Below are positions 11,325-24,960 of a DNA stretch of 64,000 nt, piece after piece. Every line of letters begins with the position of its first letter. Position 1 is the stretch's first letter. Position numbers and translations under genes: made by a program. Source of the stretch: Ottelia alismoides (Eukaryota > Streptophyta > Magnoliopsida > Alismatales > Hydrocharitaceae); contig JAZKJV010009627.1 of NCBI GenBank assembly GCA_037367405.1, forward strand, positions 40,001 through 104,000, written 5' to 3'. Under the pieces are notes generated by a model, which made no database searches, was not told the origin of the DNA, and worked only from the letters and a program-made list of their open reading frames with translations.

Positions 11325-13615
11325 AAGTGGTGACTAAATGAGTATATGTCACTAGAAAATTCATCAAAAATACAGTTCTGATCTGATTGGGAATATGATA
11401 GCTTGTTGAATGCGTATTGTCGTCAGGAATCAAAAGCATCTGAAATTTCACAGATCGGAAATCGAATGAGAGAGAAATGATTAGCTTAGTGAAGAGGGGT
11501 CAATCTGGATTTTTAGTGTGAATTGTGGGCGCGAGATCCACCTACCAAATTCGAAAGTGTGGGTGAAGCAACCTATGATGAGCTATAAAACTTCCCCATC
11601 TGGACCGCCACCGCCATCTGAGTCTCTCTATAGATCTGTCGGAGTTGGTGGATCACTGCCATTTTGAGAGGAGTTTCTCTCTATCGTGCCCTATGTGAAT
11701 CCACCATTAGAAATGTAAGTTTCCCTCTCCATCTTGTTTGATGATTTTGTTTGTAGGTCAACTCTAATTATGGGTTCCTTGTGGGTTAAGGTAGCTGTGA
11801 TCATGTCGATGCTGGAATTTGTTAGAATCTCTTTTTTATTATTTGCATAATATAGTCATTGAACTCTAGAATCCAATTTGAATTGGCCTCGATTCATTAG
11901 TTCAAAGTTAACACTTTCTTTCTTTCTATTGTATAGAATGACCACAAAATATTTAAAAATCAATTTCTATTATACTTCTCATCGAAATATCTTGATTTTT
12001 TAATTTTTGGAAAGATTATTTACACGTGTACAATTTTCATGAGGGAAGATTTGCAGTTCCATCACATTTGGTCCTACAAAATGCAAGTCAAAATATAACC
12101 TTGAATTTATGAAACAATGGGTTGTTCATATGATCAGTTGATCTTAAAATTCGCATTCTCATCGAATCTCTCATTGAATCGGATGATTTTGGGTTCATAT
12201 GAAAGCCCACTGATAAGGCTACAATGTTTATGAAGTGTGTTTTGTGATTTGATCTCATTTGAACCTCTGGTTTTAAGTATGAACAACCCTCAATTTATCT
12301 CCATCTCAGTATTGTACATACATCATATTTAGATAAATCAGATCTCAAAACTGATCTTCATAAATCTTCAAGTTATGTAACTTTTTGATCTAAATCAAGC
12401 CATGAAGTAGTCTTTCCATGCATACACCCGTGCACACAAGTCCAAACATGCACATATAATTGCTTGGGTATCAGTACAAGTTAGTTCTTTTCCTCTAGAG
12501 GTTCATGTTTATATTCTAATTGCAACAAGACGACATTTAACCATGTAACCGATGAGGTTACACAAGGCATAGCCTAAATTTTCTTTGGACTAAGGTACAT
12601 GTTGGTGTATTATTTTCTATTCTTAAGCATGTGCATCTCCGACTATCATTTCTATTTGTTTTCATACAATAATCTCATTCGACATTTTAAGGTCTTCATT
12701 TAACACAAGATATACCCCAATACACTTGTTAAAGATCAAGATACATAAATGTCTATGTAAGGATGAGTTCCCAAATCAGCGGAGAGTGTTTTTAAAGATC
12801 CCTCAAGAACAAGAATGGCATCAAACTTATACATCAAAATGAGGGGAAATGGGGAAGCACTCTATTACACAATCAACTTGTAAACACCTCTCTTTTATGG
12901 CTTTTAATTTGGAAATGAACAACAAATCGCATACACAACACCAAAAAGGAAGTCTATCTGGCAAGTATGGCTTGAACCTCATGGGAACACATATGTGCTG
13001 GTCAAAATCATGAGAAAATGCAAAGGAAAGGGTTGGTGTCTTTCAAGGATGTTCCCTTGTGCAAACTCGTGTTGTATCCGCGTTTTTGTGCGTCCTCATG
13101 ATCACGGCTACTTCTAACCCACAAGAATCCCATAGTTAGATTGGCCTATAAACAAAATCATAAAAAGATGGAGAGGGAATCTTATATTTCTAATAGTGTA
13201 TCCGCACAGAGGATGGCAATGGAAAACTCCTCTCTAAAAATGACAGCGGTCCATTAACTCTGACGATCTCGGCGGAGCTCCAATGAGCCTTGGATGGTGT
13301 TGGTGGTGGAGAGGAATGTGGGATTTCAAATGGGGAAGAAGAAAAGCCCATCACAGGTTATATCATCCACATCTTCAAATTTGGGCTGATCTTTAGGCGC
13401 ATCCCACCCAAAATCACTCTAAAAATCCAAATTAGTTTGTCTTCTCTGACCTTACCATATCTCCCTCATATGATGTCCATTTGCAAAATTTCAAATGTGT
13501 TGGATTTGTGTCGATGATATGCACTCGATAATATATTATATGCCCCAATCAAAATAAACTTGGATTTTTGATGAATTTTCTAATAGGTTGTACCCATTTG
13601 ATCACTGCTAATTAA
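11325..13615. mobile_element. Old DNA transposon with long (about 450 bp) terminal inverted repeats
   Basis: The stretch 11325-11800 matches the reverse complement of 13080-13615 in order: TAGAAAATTCATCAAAAA, GGATTTTTAGTGTGA, CTTCCCCAT, AGGAGTTT, TTAGAAATRTAAG, CCCTCTCCATCTT, TGATTTTGTTT, CTTGTGGGTTA and GTGATCATG. The arms have diverged with small indels, so the element is old. The 1.3-kb centre has no recognisable transposase. Exact ends and target duplication could not be fixed. The outer edge is only about 220 bp upstream of the beta-tubulin TATA box. Confidence 0.7.
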
Positions 13616-13971
13616 TTCATGTATTTAGGTTGAAACACGAGGTTTTTAAGTTTAGTAGCAAGTGTTCAGCGGCTGCAAGTTAGGGGATGATGTGTTGATG
13701 GTCTCTTGATAAGAATTTGAGTCGGTGTCTAGAGAGAATCAACGTATGTTCCATTTGTGCTTGCATAGACATGATGAGAGCGTAAAGAGTGATCCAAGGA
13801 TGGAGCAAGTATCAAAACTTGTATATGAATATATTATAATATATAAAGTGTGTTAATCATTGTCCTTTAGAAAGTAGATCGGTGCTTTCTTTTCCATTTT
13901 ACAAAAAATATTTAATATGTAGAAGCACACACGTGATGGATAGCACGTTCGCAACAAGTATTTAGTATGCA

Positions 13972-16832
13972 CTAGGTAGCATACCCGCACTTCGTGGCGG
14001 GATCAAATGGTAATAGCGAAATTTAATAAATAGTACAAAGTTTAATGGTAAATAATTTTAATAATGTAATTAGTAAGAATGCATGCTATAGATGTTGATT
14101 TTTAAAATATAATTGTATTTAACTCATATGTATAGTTTAAGCAAAATTTTTGGGAAGCAAATAATGGGTGCAAGAAAGTGTGAATATACATTCAAAAAAT
14201 GAAACTAGTGATCTACATAGGAATTTTCTAAGCATTAGATAATAAAATAACAGAAAGAAAGTAACTAAAAAATAATAAAAAAATATAAGAGGGAAATTCA
14301 TAGAACTTCTATATTTATAAACTATTATGCTAACGTATTTATATATTTGATTAAGAACATTAAATAGATTTTACTAAAAAATTTAATGGATTAAATTATT
14401 GCTTGAATTTATACTTTTATTGAAATTATTATAATAAAAATATCCATTCATTTTTTCTTGATATTATATATATTCAATATAAGTTTTTGTTAAGTTATTA
14501 GTTATACTATAATTAATCAATCTATGATTGCCAAAATATACTTTAGTAATCCATAGATATATAAAATGTGTAAGAAATAATGTGAAAAGATTAGAAATCC
14601 AGTTGATTGATGGATATAGTTAAAATGAAAAGTAATATTTATATATCACTCTAATTCCAAAAGGATGAGGAAAAATAAGTTATGTATGTATTACATTTAA
14701 AAATTTTTACTATTTTATAATTTTAGATTATTTTTGAAAATTTTAGTTAATAAATTATTGATATAAGTTTAATTCTATCATTATCATATTCATAAGTTAC
14801 TTTTTGTTTTTATTATTTATTGAATTATTTATATTACATAATAACTTAAGCATCAATTTGAAATTATTTTCAAATTATAATTTTGATTACTCATTATGAG
14901 ATTTATATCTACAAAATTAAGTTTATTTAATATTATTTTTTAATTAGTATTGTATTTCACAATTAAGCTTGTTTTGAGTTATTTTTAATTAGTATTATAT
15001 TCTAGAATTTTAACTTCACGTATAAGTATAACTTAATTTTAATATAATAGTGAAATATCTACATGCATTTTTAGCTACATTGATTTTAAATTTGAAATAG
15101 AATAAACTACTAACTTTAGAAAAAATGGAGAGAGAGGGGAGAGTGGGTAAAAAAGAGATAGAAAGTGATATATTTATTTTAGTATAATAATAAAATATCT
15201 ACATAAGATTTTACCTACATTGATTAAAATATTGAAATTTGAATAAAATACTAAGCACGAGAAAAAAATGTAACTCTGAAATAATGGAGAGAGAGAGAGA
15301 GAAAGATAAGAGAGTTGGTAAAAAAATAGATATACAAAGTGACGCACATTTTCTTAATATGGTAATATTTATTTCTATAAAATTTCATTTTTTACTAAAA
15401 TTAAATAGAGTTTAAGTTTAATTATATTTAGAATATATATTTAAAAAATAAAACTCAATACATGCATGCCACTCTTTTTTAAAAATGTAAAAAAATCATA
15501 TAACTAGTATATTTATAACTATTTTGTTAACGTATTTATATATTTTATTAAGAAACTTAAATATTTTTTACAAAAAAATAACAGATTAAACTTCTTTTTA
15601 AATTTATACTTTTGTTGAAATCATTATGATAAAAATATTAATTTTTTCTTAATATAGTTTATGTATTCGATATTAGTTTAAATTAAGTTATTATTTATAC
15701 CGTAAGCAATGTATCTATGAATGCTAAAATATACTTTAGTAATCCGTAGGAATATAAAACGTATAAGAAATAATGTGAAAGATTTCAAATCCATTTTATT
15801 GTTGGATATAATTAAAATGAAATCTAATATTTGTATGTCATCCTAATATAAAAAAGATGAGGGGAAAAGGTTATGTATCTATTACATTTAAAAAATTTAC
15901 TATTATGTAAGTTTATCTTTTTTAAAAAAATATTAATAACTATTGATATAAGTATAATTTTATCATATTCATGAGTTAGATTTTATTGTTATTATTTATT
16001 GAATTATTTGTATTACATAATAACTTAAACATCAATTTAAAATTATTTTTAAATTTTTTTTGCTTTATTATAAGATTTATATATGAAAATTTAAGTTTGC
16101 TTTAAATTATTTTTTAATTAGTATTGTATTTCATAATTATCTTTGTTTTAAACTATTTTTTAATTATTATTGTATTTCACAGTTTTTGCATACATATAAA
16201 TATGATTTAATTTCAGTATAATGTGTGTGTGTGTTTTTACCAACATTGACTACAAAATATGAATTTGAATAAATGACTAAGTCTGGAAAAAATTGCAACT
16301 CTTTTATGAATATGATTTAATTTTAGTATAATATATCTGTGTTTTTACCAACATTGACTACATAATCTAAATTTGAATAATGGCTAAGTTTAGAAAAATT
16401 TTGTAAATTTATATGAGATTTAAAAAATTTTAATTTAATAAATATAACTAAAATATATTAATTTAATAAATGTAAAGAAAAATATAATAGTTGCAATTTT
16501 AAATTTAACAAATATATTATAGGAGTGAGAAAAAGATGAGAAAGGGAGAGAGATATTGAGTGGAGAGAGGGAGAAAGAGGGAGAGACGGGAGAGTTAGAA
16601 GAGAGAGAGAAAAGAGGAGCGGGGGAGAGAGATTTGTGTCTTTGAGAGAGAGGAGAAATAAAGAGGAGTGAGAGAAAAAGAGGGAGAGTGAGTGAGTGGT
16701 TAGATAAGGTAGTAACGTGGAATTGAGGGGGAGAGAGAGTGCGGGGTATATGGATACTAGAATGGGAACTTGGAGGGGTTGTCACATGTCTTACTTTGAG
16801 GAGAAAAATCCACTAATAGTGTAGGTTATAGA
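13972..16832 (-). mobile_element. Non-autonomous Helitron (2.86 kb)
   Basis: On the minus strand the block begins 5'-TCTATAACC and ends GGGTATGCTACCTAG-3'. It sits between A and T, the Helitron insertion rule. A short hairpin (CCCGC / GCGGG stem) lies about 8 bp before the terminal CTAG. The inside is extremely AT-rich, has internal duplications and no Rep/helicase coding. Some (GA)n-rich tracts lie near 16520-16745. Ends and hairpin are seen; membership in the superfamily follows from them. Confidence 0.7.
14290..16420. repeat. Diverged direct repeat, period about 1.19 kb, inside the Helitron
   Basis: Segments around 14310-14830 recur at 15510-16030 with an offset of about 1193-1197 bp. Examples are AACGTATTTATATAT, ATACTTTAGTAATCC and AAGAAATAATGTGAAA. 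Shorter blocks with GTATAATA..ATCTACAT..TTACCTACATTGA recur at about 15030, 15185, 16215 and 16320. This looks like an old tandem duplication with later decay. Confidence 0.7.
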
Positions 16833-16851
16833 TGTGTTATGATTATGTTAG

Positions 16852-16897
16852 TGTGTGTGTGTGCGCGTGCGTGCGTGCATGCGTGCGTGTGTGTGTA
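16852..16897. repeat. (TG)n/(TGCG)n alternating purine-pyrimidine tract
   Basis: About 45 bp of GTGTG and GCGTGCGTGC repeats between the Helitron end and the next MITE. Such alternating tracts can adopt left-handed DNA and are unstable in length. Confidence 0.8.
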
Positions 16898-16898
16898 T

Positions 16899-17245
16899 GA
16901 GGATGGGGAGTATGCACTTTGGTGCATGTAATTTTACATGCATCAGGGCATTTATCTCTCACATTTTCTTACTTTTTTGGAAAATATCATTGTATATATT
17001 CATATATATATATCCCTCCAATTTACCATTCAAATTTCGTCAAAAACAGAGACCCATGTGCCCTCCATCTAGAATAGATCGATTACAACAATTTTAAGAC
17101 CGTTAAAATTATTTGTTCTAGATGGAGGGCATATGTGACGAAATTCAAACGGTATATTGGAGGGATATATAGATGAATATACATGATGATATTTTCCGAA
17201 AAAGTAAAAAAATTGGGAGATATAGGATGCATACTCCCCATCCTC
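16899..17245. mobile_element. Palindromic MITE, copy 1
   Basis: The terminal inverted repeat GAGGATGGGGAGTATGCA lies at both ends. The whole 347 bp folds back: AATTTCGTC pairs with GACGAAATT, and CCCTCCATCTAGA with TCTAGATGGAGGG. The short unpaired centre contains GATCGATT and GACCGTTAAAA. It has no coding capacity. It shares its centre with three other palindromes in this window (43434, 52247, 52650). Confidence 0.8.
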
Positions 17246-18330
17246 TATATATATTCTTATATATTATGATATCAGTGAAATTTTAACAAAGTATATTAAA
17301 TAATTTACAAAATTAGCTTCTATAGAATATACAAATGTCATATAATTTTGCCTATGAATGTATACATAATGTGTAGTGTGTTAATCAATTTTCTTTATAG
17401 GTCAGAATTATATCAACAAGATTTATTTTATAAGAAGTTGTTAAGCATGTACTAACCGCGCTCATAGACAATATGTAATGTACGATTTTTTTAACCAAAA
17501 TAACTATACTATTGTATTTTAGAAGTATTGATGGGTTTGTAACATATATGTTCTGCATTTAGAACTGCTGAGAATTATCAAATTTTATTTTATTGGGGGT
17601 TGTTGTACAAATTATCCCCAAGTTTGAGTTTGGAGCACGTTTCTGGAATTGGGAGAGTTTCAACGTCATTTGCATGGATCATGCACATAGTCAACTTTAT
17701 ATGGATATTTTAGCAAAATTTCCTTAATAAGTTATCAATTAAATCCTCTTAAAATCAATTAATTAGCATCCACTAATTGTTCTTAACGAAGGATTAAAAT
17801 CTATAAATAAATGACTGTGTTTTTTACCTTACTTGAGCTTATTATTTTATGTGCAAATAATCGATATTTTAACCTAACACTTTCTTCAATTTATACTTTG
17901 ATTAATTAGCTAATTCAGAATAAAGAATTAAAATCCATAAAAAGAATAAAATCAAGAGAAAACACAAAAAACTGATTGTATATTTTGTACATATTTTATC
18001 TTTGGTGCTTTTATCTTCCCTTTTTTCTAATTAATAAAAATATATAAAAATTAGATTAAGTATGTACATATTGTATATAAATTAATATACTGATTAAAAT
18101 TAAATTAAAAATGCGAAATTGTGGTACTTTGTTATCTACATAGTACCTCCAAAAGTACATTTTGTATAATTGACCTCTTTTGCTTTTAGGTTCATATTGA
18201 CTACATTTTTATTTGACTTCGTTTATTATGTCTTTTTTATTTTTCTTTTGATTTTACTATTTTTATTTTTTTAAATTTCATCCTTAAATTTATATTATAC
18301 TTTCTCATCTTTACTTTATTTATTTTCAGT
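17246..18330. other. AT-rich intergenic DNA
   Basis: Low-GC sequence with no coding frame, RNA gene or repeat structure that I can recognise. Confidence 0.5.
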
Positions 18331-21300
18331 TTTAATTTTAATTTTCCTTCCCCTCTTCTTTTCTTCTTTTTTTCTTTTTCTTCTCTCTTCATCTATCTCT
18401 CTCCTCTTTTTCCTCTCCTTCTCTCTCTTCCCAACCAAGTCATGTGCTGAGCATGTGACCTGCCTCTCACCATCTTTCTCTGGTCACGTGTTGCGCACGT
18501 GACCCGCCTCCCATTTCCTCCGTCCTCTTGCAACGCTTCCTCCCTTCTCATGTTAACCGCCAACGCCTCCTCCCCAACCGTTGCGACATCTGCCGCCTCC
18601 TCTCCTGCAACGCCCGCGACTATCGCACTTCCCCCTCAGCATCATCTACGTAACCGTCCACCTGTCGTTCCCTATAAATCCCTCGCCATTGTCACCCTCG
18701 TCCCTCATCCACCACTTCATCACCTTGTCCCTCGCGTGATCTCTCTCTCAAGTGACAGCTCGGAGGAGCTCCGCTAGCGATGTAACAAGAGTCAGAGGTG
18801 AGGTGCAATCCTCGACCATTCGTTTTTGGCCGAGTAGTAGCCACTCGAGTTGCGGAGCTCAGGTCTCTAGTTCGTCGGACCTTCGAGCAAGGATAATGCT
18901 TCTTGTGAGCACACCCTAGGCGGCCCCTTTTCGTTCATCTTCGTCGCACTCCGCCCGCAACCCCGCTCGCTCTCCACGCCACGAGCTCCGCCCTCTGCCA
19001 ACATAGCTCCAAATCTTCCCATCTCCATCCTCGCACAGGCTGGAGCTCCACTCCAACCCCTCGCCCCGACTGGAACCCACTCTCCTATCCCTTCTGATAC
19101 ATGTTTTTTTGCACGCTAATCCTTTCTAGGTACTCCACTCTGCCCGACCTCCCACAGGAGTTGGCCCCGCCAGCCCAGCCACTGCCTCGTATTTTGTCGC
19201 CTACAGCTTTGTTGCGGGCGTATGTCGTCTGAGGTTGAGCTCCTCCTGCCTTGGAGCTCATGCCATCCGCCCCCGCCTCTGCGACCTCTGCTAATCGTCT
19301 GTCGTCAGATCGAGGGCATTCCCTAGATCCGACGACCATCAATTCACCATATGGACCTCCCCGAACCTGGGCCCAAGCCTAGAGGTTCAGATGCCCCTAA
19401 CTTCCAGAACTCTGCCATGTATAGGATTGGCTTCTGAGCCTCACCCGAGCCTGCCTCAATGCCCGAACCTCCAGCGCACGTGCTTCACACGTGCGCGGGA
19501 GTAAATTTTGTAGGCAACCCCACCAATTTCCAAAAAAATCAAGAAGACCCCACCAACATTGACGTTAGTGTCATGTGCCTCGCGCGTAACATATTGGTAA
19601 GTTTGTGTGCACGCCTTCCATAGTTTCGTTAATTGCAGATATACCCATGTGCGGGGAAATTATATAGGAACCCATTCGATTGCATGAAATTACAAATAAG
19701 TCCCTCTAAGGACTTCTTTGAGATAAAAACTTAACTTTTTATTGCATTTCAGTCGCAAGAACTTCAATTTAGCATATATTGATCACTTGAACTCTGATTT
19801 TTCTGCATAATTAATGAACCTCGGTTTCATCATGCTAAATTCCATTTATTAATCCCCGAGTAAATATTGTATCTGTCTTGGTTTTAAAATAATTAAAAAT
19901 ACAAAAAAATACAAAATCAGAAAAATGCAGTGTTTTATACCTTTAAAAATGCTCCCAAAAGTATTTCTCCCTTTGTTTAACTTATTTTGTGCTTTTGGTC
20001 AACATGAAACTTGTAGATCTCATCAAGATCCACAACTTTCATGTTTTGAATTTTTCTAATTTATCTATATTCTATTTCTTTTTTATTTTTCTTTTATTTT
20101 TGATATTAGAATAAATCTCATTGGGCCACGTGGCTCCTTCTGGTTGAGCCATGTAGCCCACCTCCCCTCGCACCACCCGCATCCCTTCCAGGTTGTTCGA
20201 TCATCTTCTGGCGCCTCCATCTTCATCGCTCGTTCCCCTTCATCCTCCGCCCTTCGATCTACCCTCAAGATCTCATATGTAGCTCCCTCTCTCGCCTACT
20301 TCGCGACCACTATATCATTTAGATCTAACGACCAAAATCACCTCGCACACAGCCCTTCGATGCAACCTGATCAATTAGATTAGGGATGCTCCATCGTGCC
20401 CAAATCCCAACCGTTGGATCGCAAGATCCAACGGTCGAGCCACCATCTCCTACCTCCAACCTCCCCCCTCTCTCCCACGTTCTCCACGTTGAGACACTTA
20501 CCCGCTTCCCATTTCCTCCACCTTCTCAACATCACCCTCGTTCCCCTGATCAGACCAGATTCAAGACCTAACTCCCGCCATCCTCGCTTGCCACCTAGTC
20601 TCATTCCTTCCCTCTTTTTTTGGTCAGCATGAGCTCACGAAGCCTTTGCTTCCACCCCATGCATCTCTGCCTTTCCCTCCTCAAATATGTAGCCTCCGCC
20701 CCTCGTCCGCCTTATCCACATTTATGCAGGGCATGGCCTAGTGTCTCTTTGCAACAATAGCCATCGAGCTTAGGTGATGACCCTTAGACATGGTAGGCCA
20801 TGTTCCGGCCCTAAGCATGTCGGCAAGCTACTCCCCATGGCTGGGGAAGTCCAGCGAAGATCAGAGAACCTCTGGGTGCTCAGCCCAAGCCACCTTCCTC
20901 TACCTCGATCTCCAGATGAGTCTCCTCTTCTTTTCCTTCTTATTCCTCCAATTTAATTAGGGGCTTACACACACTTTCACCTTCATATGATCACTTCACT
21001 AGCTCTGCCTCACCTTACTCATCTTTGCCATACCGTTCATCCATCTCTCCTCTCCGCCAAAACCTTCAGTCACCTCGCCCCCTTCCTTTGCCTCACTGGA
21101 GAAGAACACCTAGGGCCGCCACCTTCTTCACACACATGGCCTTCCATCCACCTCATCTCACTCACGCCGCACGACACCTGCATGCTTCGGTTATTTCCTA
21201 CTAGCAATCACAGGTATTCTCCATCAATGGTCGGAGCCTCATCAGAGCTGATTTCTCGAGCTCCACCTCTGGCGTGGGATTATATTTTTATTCTTATTAC

Positions 21301-21420
21301 AAGGATGACTTGGAGTAGAGTTTACAAGTCGAATATATATGTTACACGTTGGATTGTAAAAGGAAGTCCTTATAACAAGTCAAACCTAAGTGGTTTTATA
21401 GTTGCCTTGAAATAAATAGT
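18330..21420. other. GC-rich block, possible decayed long LTR
   Basis: Pyrimidine-rich tracts, CACGTG-containing stretches and the phrase GATCCACAACTTTCATGTTT (19990-20050) resemble parts of the long LTR-like block at 30157-34178. Several short frames are open, but none has a domain I recognise. An old chromovirus LTR is my best guess. No ends could be placed. Confidence 0.3.
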
Positions 21421-21790
21421 GGGTGGCATAAATTACTTGCAATTCGTAGTGCTTAGATTTCATCGAAAGTATTTCCTGGCTGAAGATGTCATGTGGAGGC
21501 ATGGGTAGGAGAAGTAGTTGTGGTGTCATGATAACTTGTATCAAAAGCCCGTGGTAACGGAATTTAAATGGTCATAACTCATCGAGGACAGTAGATTTCC
21601 ATCATATATAGGTTAAAGATTTAAATACATGTTGGAAAAAGATAAATGAGAATAGTCAGGGTAGCATTGGAGGATTAATTGAGACAATATACGACAACAT
21701 AAGCAAAATTCAATGCAACCTCTAATCTTGGAATGTTCCAATATTGGAGTACATGATAGGGGTGGAGACATTGTAGTATGTTGTAATACC

Positions 21791-21908
21791 TTGCGTGAAA
21801 TATAGTGGTTATGATCAAATTAGAAATGGATAAAAGAAAAGGATACACGTTGCGTGAAATATAGTGGTTATGATCAAATTAGAAATGGATAAAAGAAAAG
21901 GATACACG
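21791..21908. repeat. Perfect 59-bp tandem duplication
   Basis: Units 21791-21849 and 21850-21908 are the same, starting TTGCGTGAAATATAG and ending GGATACACG. Identity implies a recent duplication. It is not in a gene. Confidence 0.9.
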
Positions 21909-23655
21909 TGATGAGAATCTTTCATGTAAGAAAGGAAAGCACAAATTTCCAATGATACCATACTTCATTTACCTTTATTTTCTTTATTACAAGTACCCCC
22001 TCACTCCTATCCTATATCTTCTGAAAAGCCAATAGGAATTAGTGAACAAACATAAGGTCATTGAATGCCTACCGATTGGTGATTGCATACAATCTCAGGG
22101 AATTGGTGGTTTTTCTAGTTCTTTCTTTTTCGGCTTGATGTACATGTTATTAGGTTCACTGAGGATAGTTTTGAAATACTATATACAAACTTTAGGTTAT
22201 GAATGAAACATGCTCAATGTTCTTTTTTATAACACCTTTTGCAATATGTTTTTAAATGTTAGCTGTTATTATTGAATAAAGTTATTAATATGTGATCACA
22301 TCCAATTTATAATTGAAGGATCAATGACATTGAATTAGGGTTATCATGGGGATAGAATAAGTAGAGTTGCAATGACAGGTAAGTATATGTTCCTACCAAA
22401 GCCCTTATTTTCTACCTCACCCATCTATCATCTGATCAACCTTAAGCCATCATAATATCCCTCTCCAAATATCAAGAACAACACATTAGAGTGATATTGA
22501 ATCCCCTTCAATTCCAATCCATCTTTTTGAATGGCTCTCTAAAGATCCCGACTGTTGATTTTCTTAAGTCCAATTTTGTAGTAGTTGTCATTGTTGAAGA
22601 TTACAAAGTCAAATTCTATTTTCTCCATAATTCCTTTCATATGTACAAAAATGAGAGATAAACTGTAAATGAGAATCGAAAGGGCAAATATATCATCTGA
22701 TAATCAACAATACCTGAGGGGGAAAGTACAATTTTTTGGGATATTTTTGGAAGATGACCCCTCTCTTGGCATGGAGAAATGAAAAAATAACTCGCATATC
22801 GGTGGTTACATGTTCTGCTTTTGCGATCTTTGCGACCCAAATGTCGAACTTGTGGCTTTTGGCTAACACAAAGAAGATCACAATCAACTTAGGACGAGCT
22901 ACATTAAACTCAAGATTAACGGGCTAAAATCAGTCGAAAATAGAGCGGGAGCCCGTTTACGAAATGAACAACCTATTATCAAATGCGACCTAAGAAATAT
23001 TGCATTCACCCATAGGGTGGATACAATCTCTTCCCCATCTTAAAATCAATCAATCTCAAATAATAAATAGATATACAAGATACTTGAACATTATGGAATA
23101 AGAAGAAGCTTTCACACTAAATTTTGGCTATCATTTTTTTATCTAAGGGCATCATATTTCGTCTGGTTAATTCATCATGACAAGCTTGTAACCCAATGAC
23201 AAGTCATACAAGGTCAACATCTCCCAAGCAAATATACGCTACTTATGCAAAAATCATTTGAAATCAACATGTCTCGCGAGAATGTCCGTTAAGAGTTGCC
23301 CTCTTGAAGAATACAAACCTTCCCATATTTTCAAAGCCATCATCAAATTTCTTTATTATCACAAGAGATCCTACATGTGACATGTTATCTTAGCAAGAAA
23401 GGCCAAAAATAGCTTCTCTTAAGAGTTTTAAGAGTAACCATGTCTCAATGAAATGCCTAAAATATAATTTTTTATGCCTTGTAATCTTAGTAAAGAACCC
23501 CTCTATAAAATTAAGAAAAACGATTGCAATGTTTTACTTTTTTTTTTTGCATACACAACGACACCAACATTAAAGTATTAAGTCCTTCCAACATAACAAA
23601 TCTTGGGCTTTCATGTACGCTTCACATTATTTTGCTGACGATTGGTTGATACTAA
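21909..23655. other. Intergenic DNA without recognised features
   Basis: AT-rich. Frames near 22637-22927 are short, overlap on both strands and show no domain. Nothing else stands out. Confidence 0.5.
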
Positions 23656-23856
23656 GGGTTCGTTTGGTTATCAGGTTACTTTGGTATAATTCCGTTTACC
23701 CTCCTCCATTCTCGTATTGGAATTCTATCACAAATCAATGTGACATCATATCACATTCTTTATTCCAATACTCTTCAACCCTCATAACCATCCAAACATC
23801 TACTATTCAGAAAAAGTTACCCCCAACCCACTCCATTCAAGTAGACAAACAGATCC
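23656..23856. mobile_element. Tourist (PIF/Harbinger) MITE
   Basis: The left end is GGGTTCGTTTGG. The right end, read inward, is GGATCTGTTTG. It is flanked by TAA on both sides (23653-23655 and 23857-23859), the usual PIF/Harbinger 3-bp duplication. It is 201 bp with no coding. Confidence 0.6.
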
Positions 23857-24485
23857 TAAAGTTCTAGTGTTGTTGATACCTAATTTCTTATCCTTCAAAG
23901 TTGAGATGACCACATTTTTGTTATTTGAGGCTTTCGTGCATTTTGTGATCCCGTACGAGAATGTCACTCACCCGTCTATTTATGTTGTACCGAACTCTGT
24001 GTTGTCAATGTGTTGATCTAATTGGCATCTCGCGGTGGGTTGGGTTGGAGAACACTGGTGTACCACTTCTTCCAACCCTCCCAATCCTCCTTACAGCTTA
24101 TTATTCACAGGGGTAACCCAATCCAACTCAACCCAATCCAACCCAACAACCAACAACAAGCAAGTTTAAGGAATTTGTTTTTTTTTCTAAAAAATATAAA
24201 CATTTTTTAATTGCAAATGTCAATGGTGAGCTTTTTTGTCTCTGCATAAGATCAACTGATATTTCCTATATGTGTTTGACGAGCATTCACTTGGTTTAGT
24301 GGATATACACTCACGCACACACTTGACTTCCATAACTTCTTGATTATGTACATTAAAAAATGTGAAAAATGTAATGCTAAGAGAACACGTTGAACATTTT
24401 AAAATGCGATACGTACTTAGGAGCTATGACTGAAAGTATGCAGAGACATAACCATTGATAGAAAATGTAATACTCATACCTTCAA

Positions 24486-24606
24486 GGTATTTTTACCCAG
24501 CAGATCCTATAATCTTTGTAAATTACCTCTACGACCTTTGAAACATCGATATTCCTCCCTAGACCCTGTAATCTTGCTAACTATTACCGTGCAGACCCTC
24601 TGGTTT
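24486..24606 (+). repeat. MULE left terminal inverted repeat
   Basis: It matches the reverse complement of 41397-41517 with few changes. It lies about 350 bp before the GRF gene start, so it may contain that gene's promoter, as TIRs do in MuDR. Confidence 0.9.
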
Positions 24607-24960
24607 GCGGTCGTCTATTTTTGCACTGACGGATGTTATGTCACGGATGAATGCCCTATTTTACCCCCAAATTGTGGACCGTTGGAGGTGGATGTCCTAG
24701 CATACTCCTCCATTTCCAACGGCTATTTATAAGGGTCATCAACCTTATTTTAAGGTCTCACATTGTGAGATTGGCTTCAACCTGCTCGGACCTGGATAGA
24801 TCTCCAAAAAAAATTTTTGCTGCACGTCCAAGAGGTAAGAACACTATGAAGAAATGCACGTTGAAAAAACTTTATTGCTGGTTTTGAGTGTTTCGTAGCA
24901 AGTATTACATGAATGTTTATATTACAAAAATAACATTTGACATGTTTTCTAGGTTACGAG

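Noticed and set aside
16435..16785. Ser/Leu-rich minus-strand frame near the Helitron end
   Set aside because: It reads through (GA)n-rich simple sequence and has no domain.
20083..21415. Several overlapping frames in the GC-rich block as genes
   Set aside because: No domains, both strands open, Pro/Ser/His-rich composition; more like decayed LTR or leader sequence.
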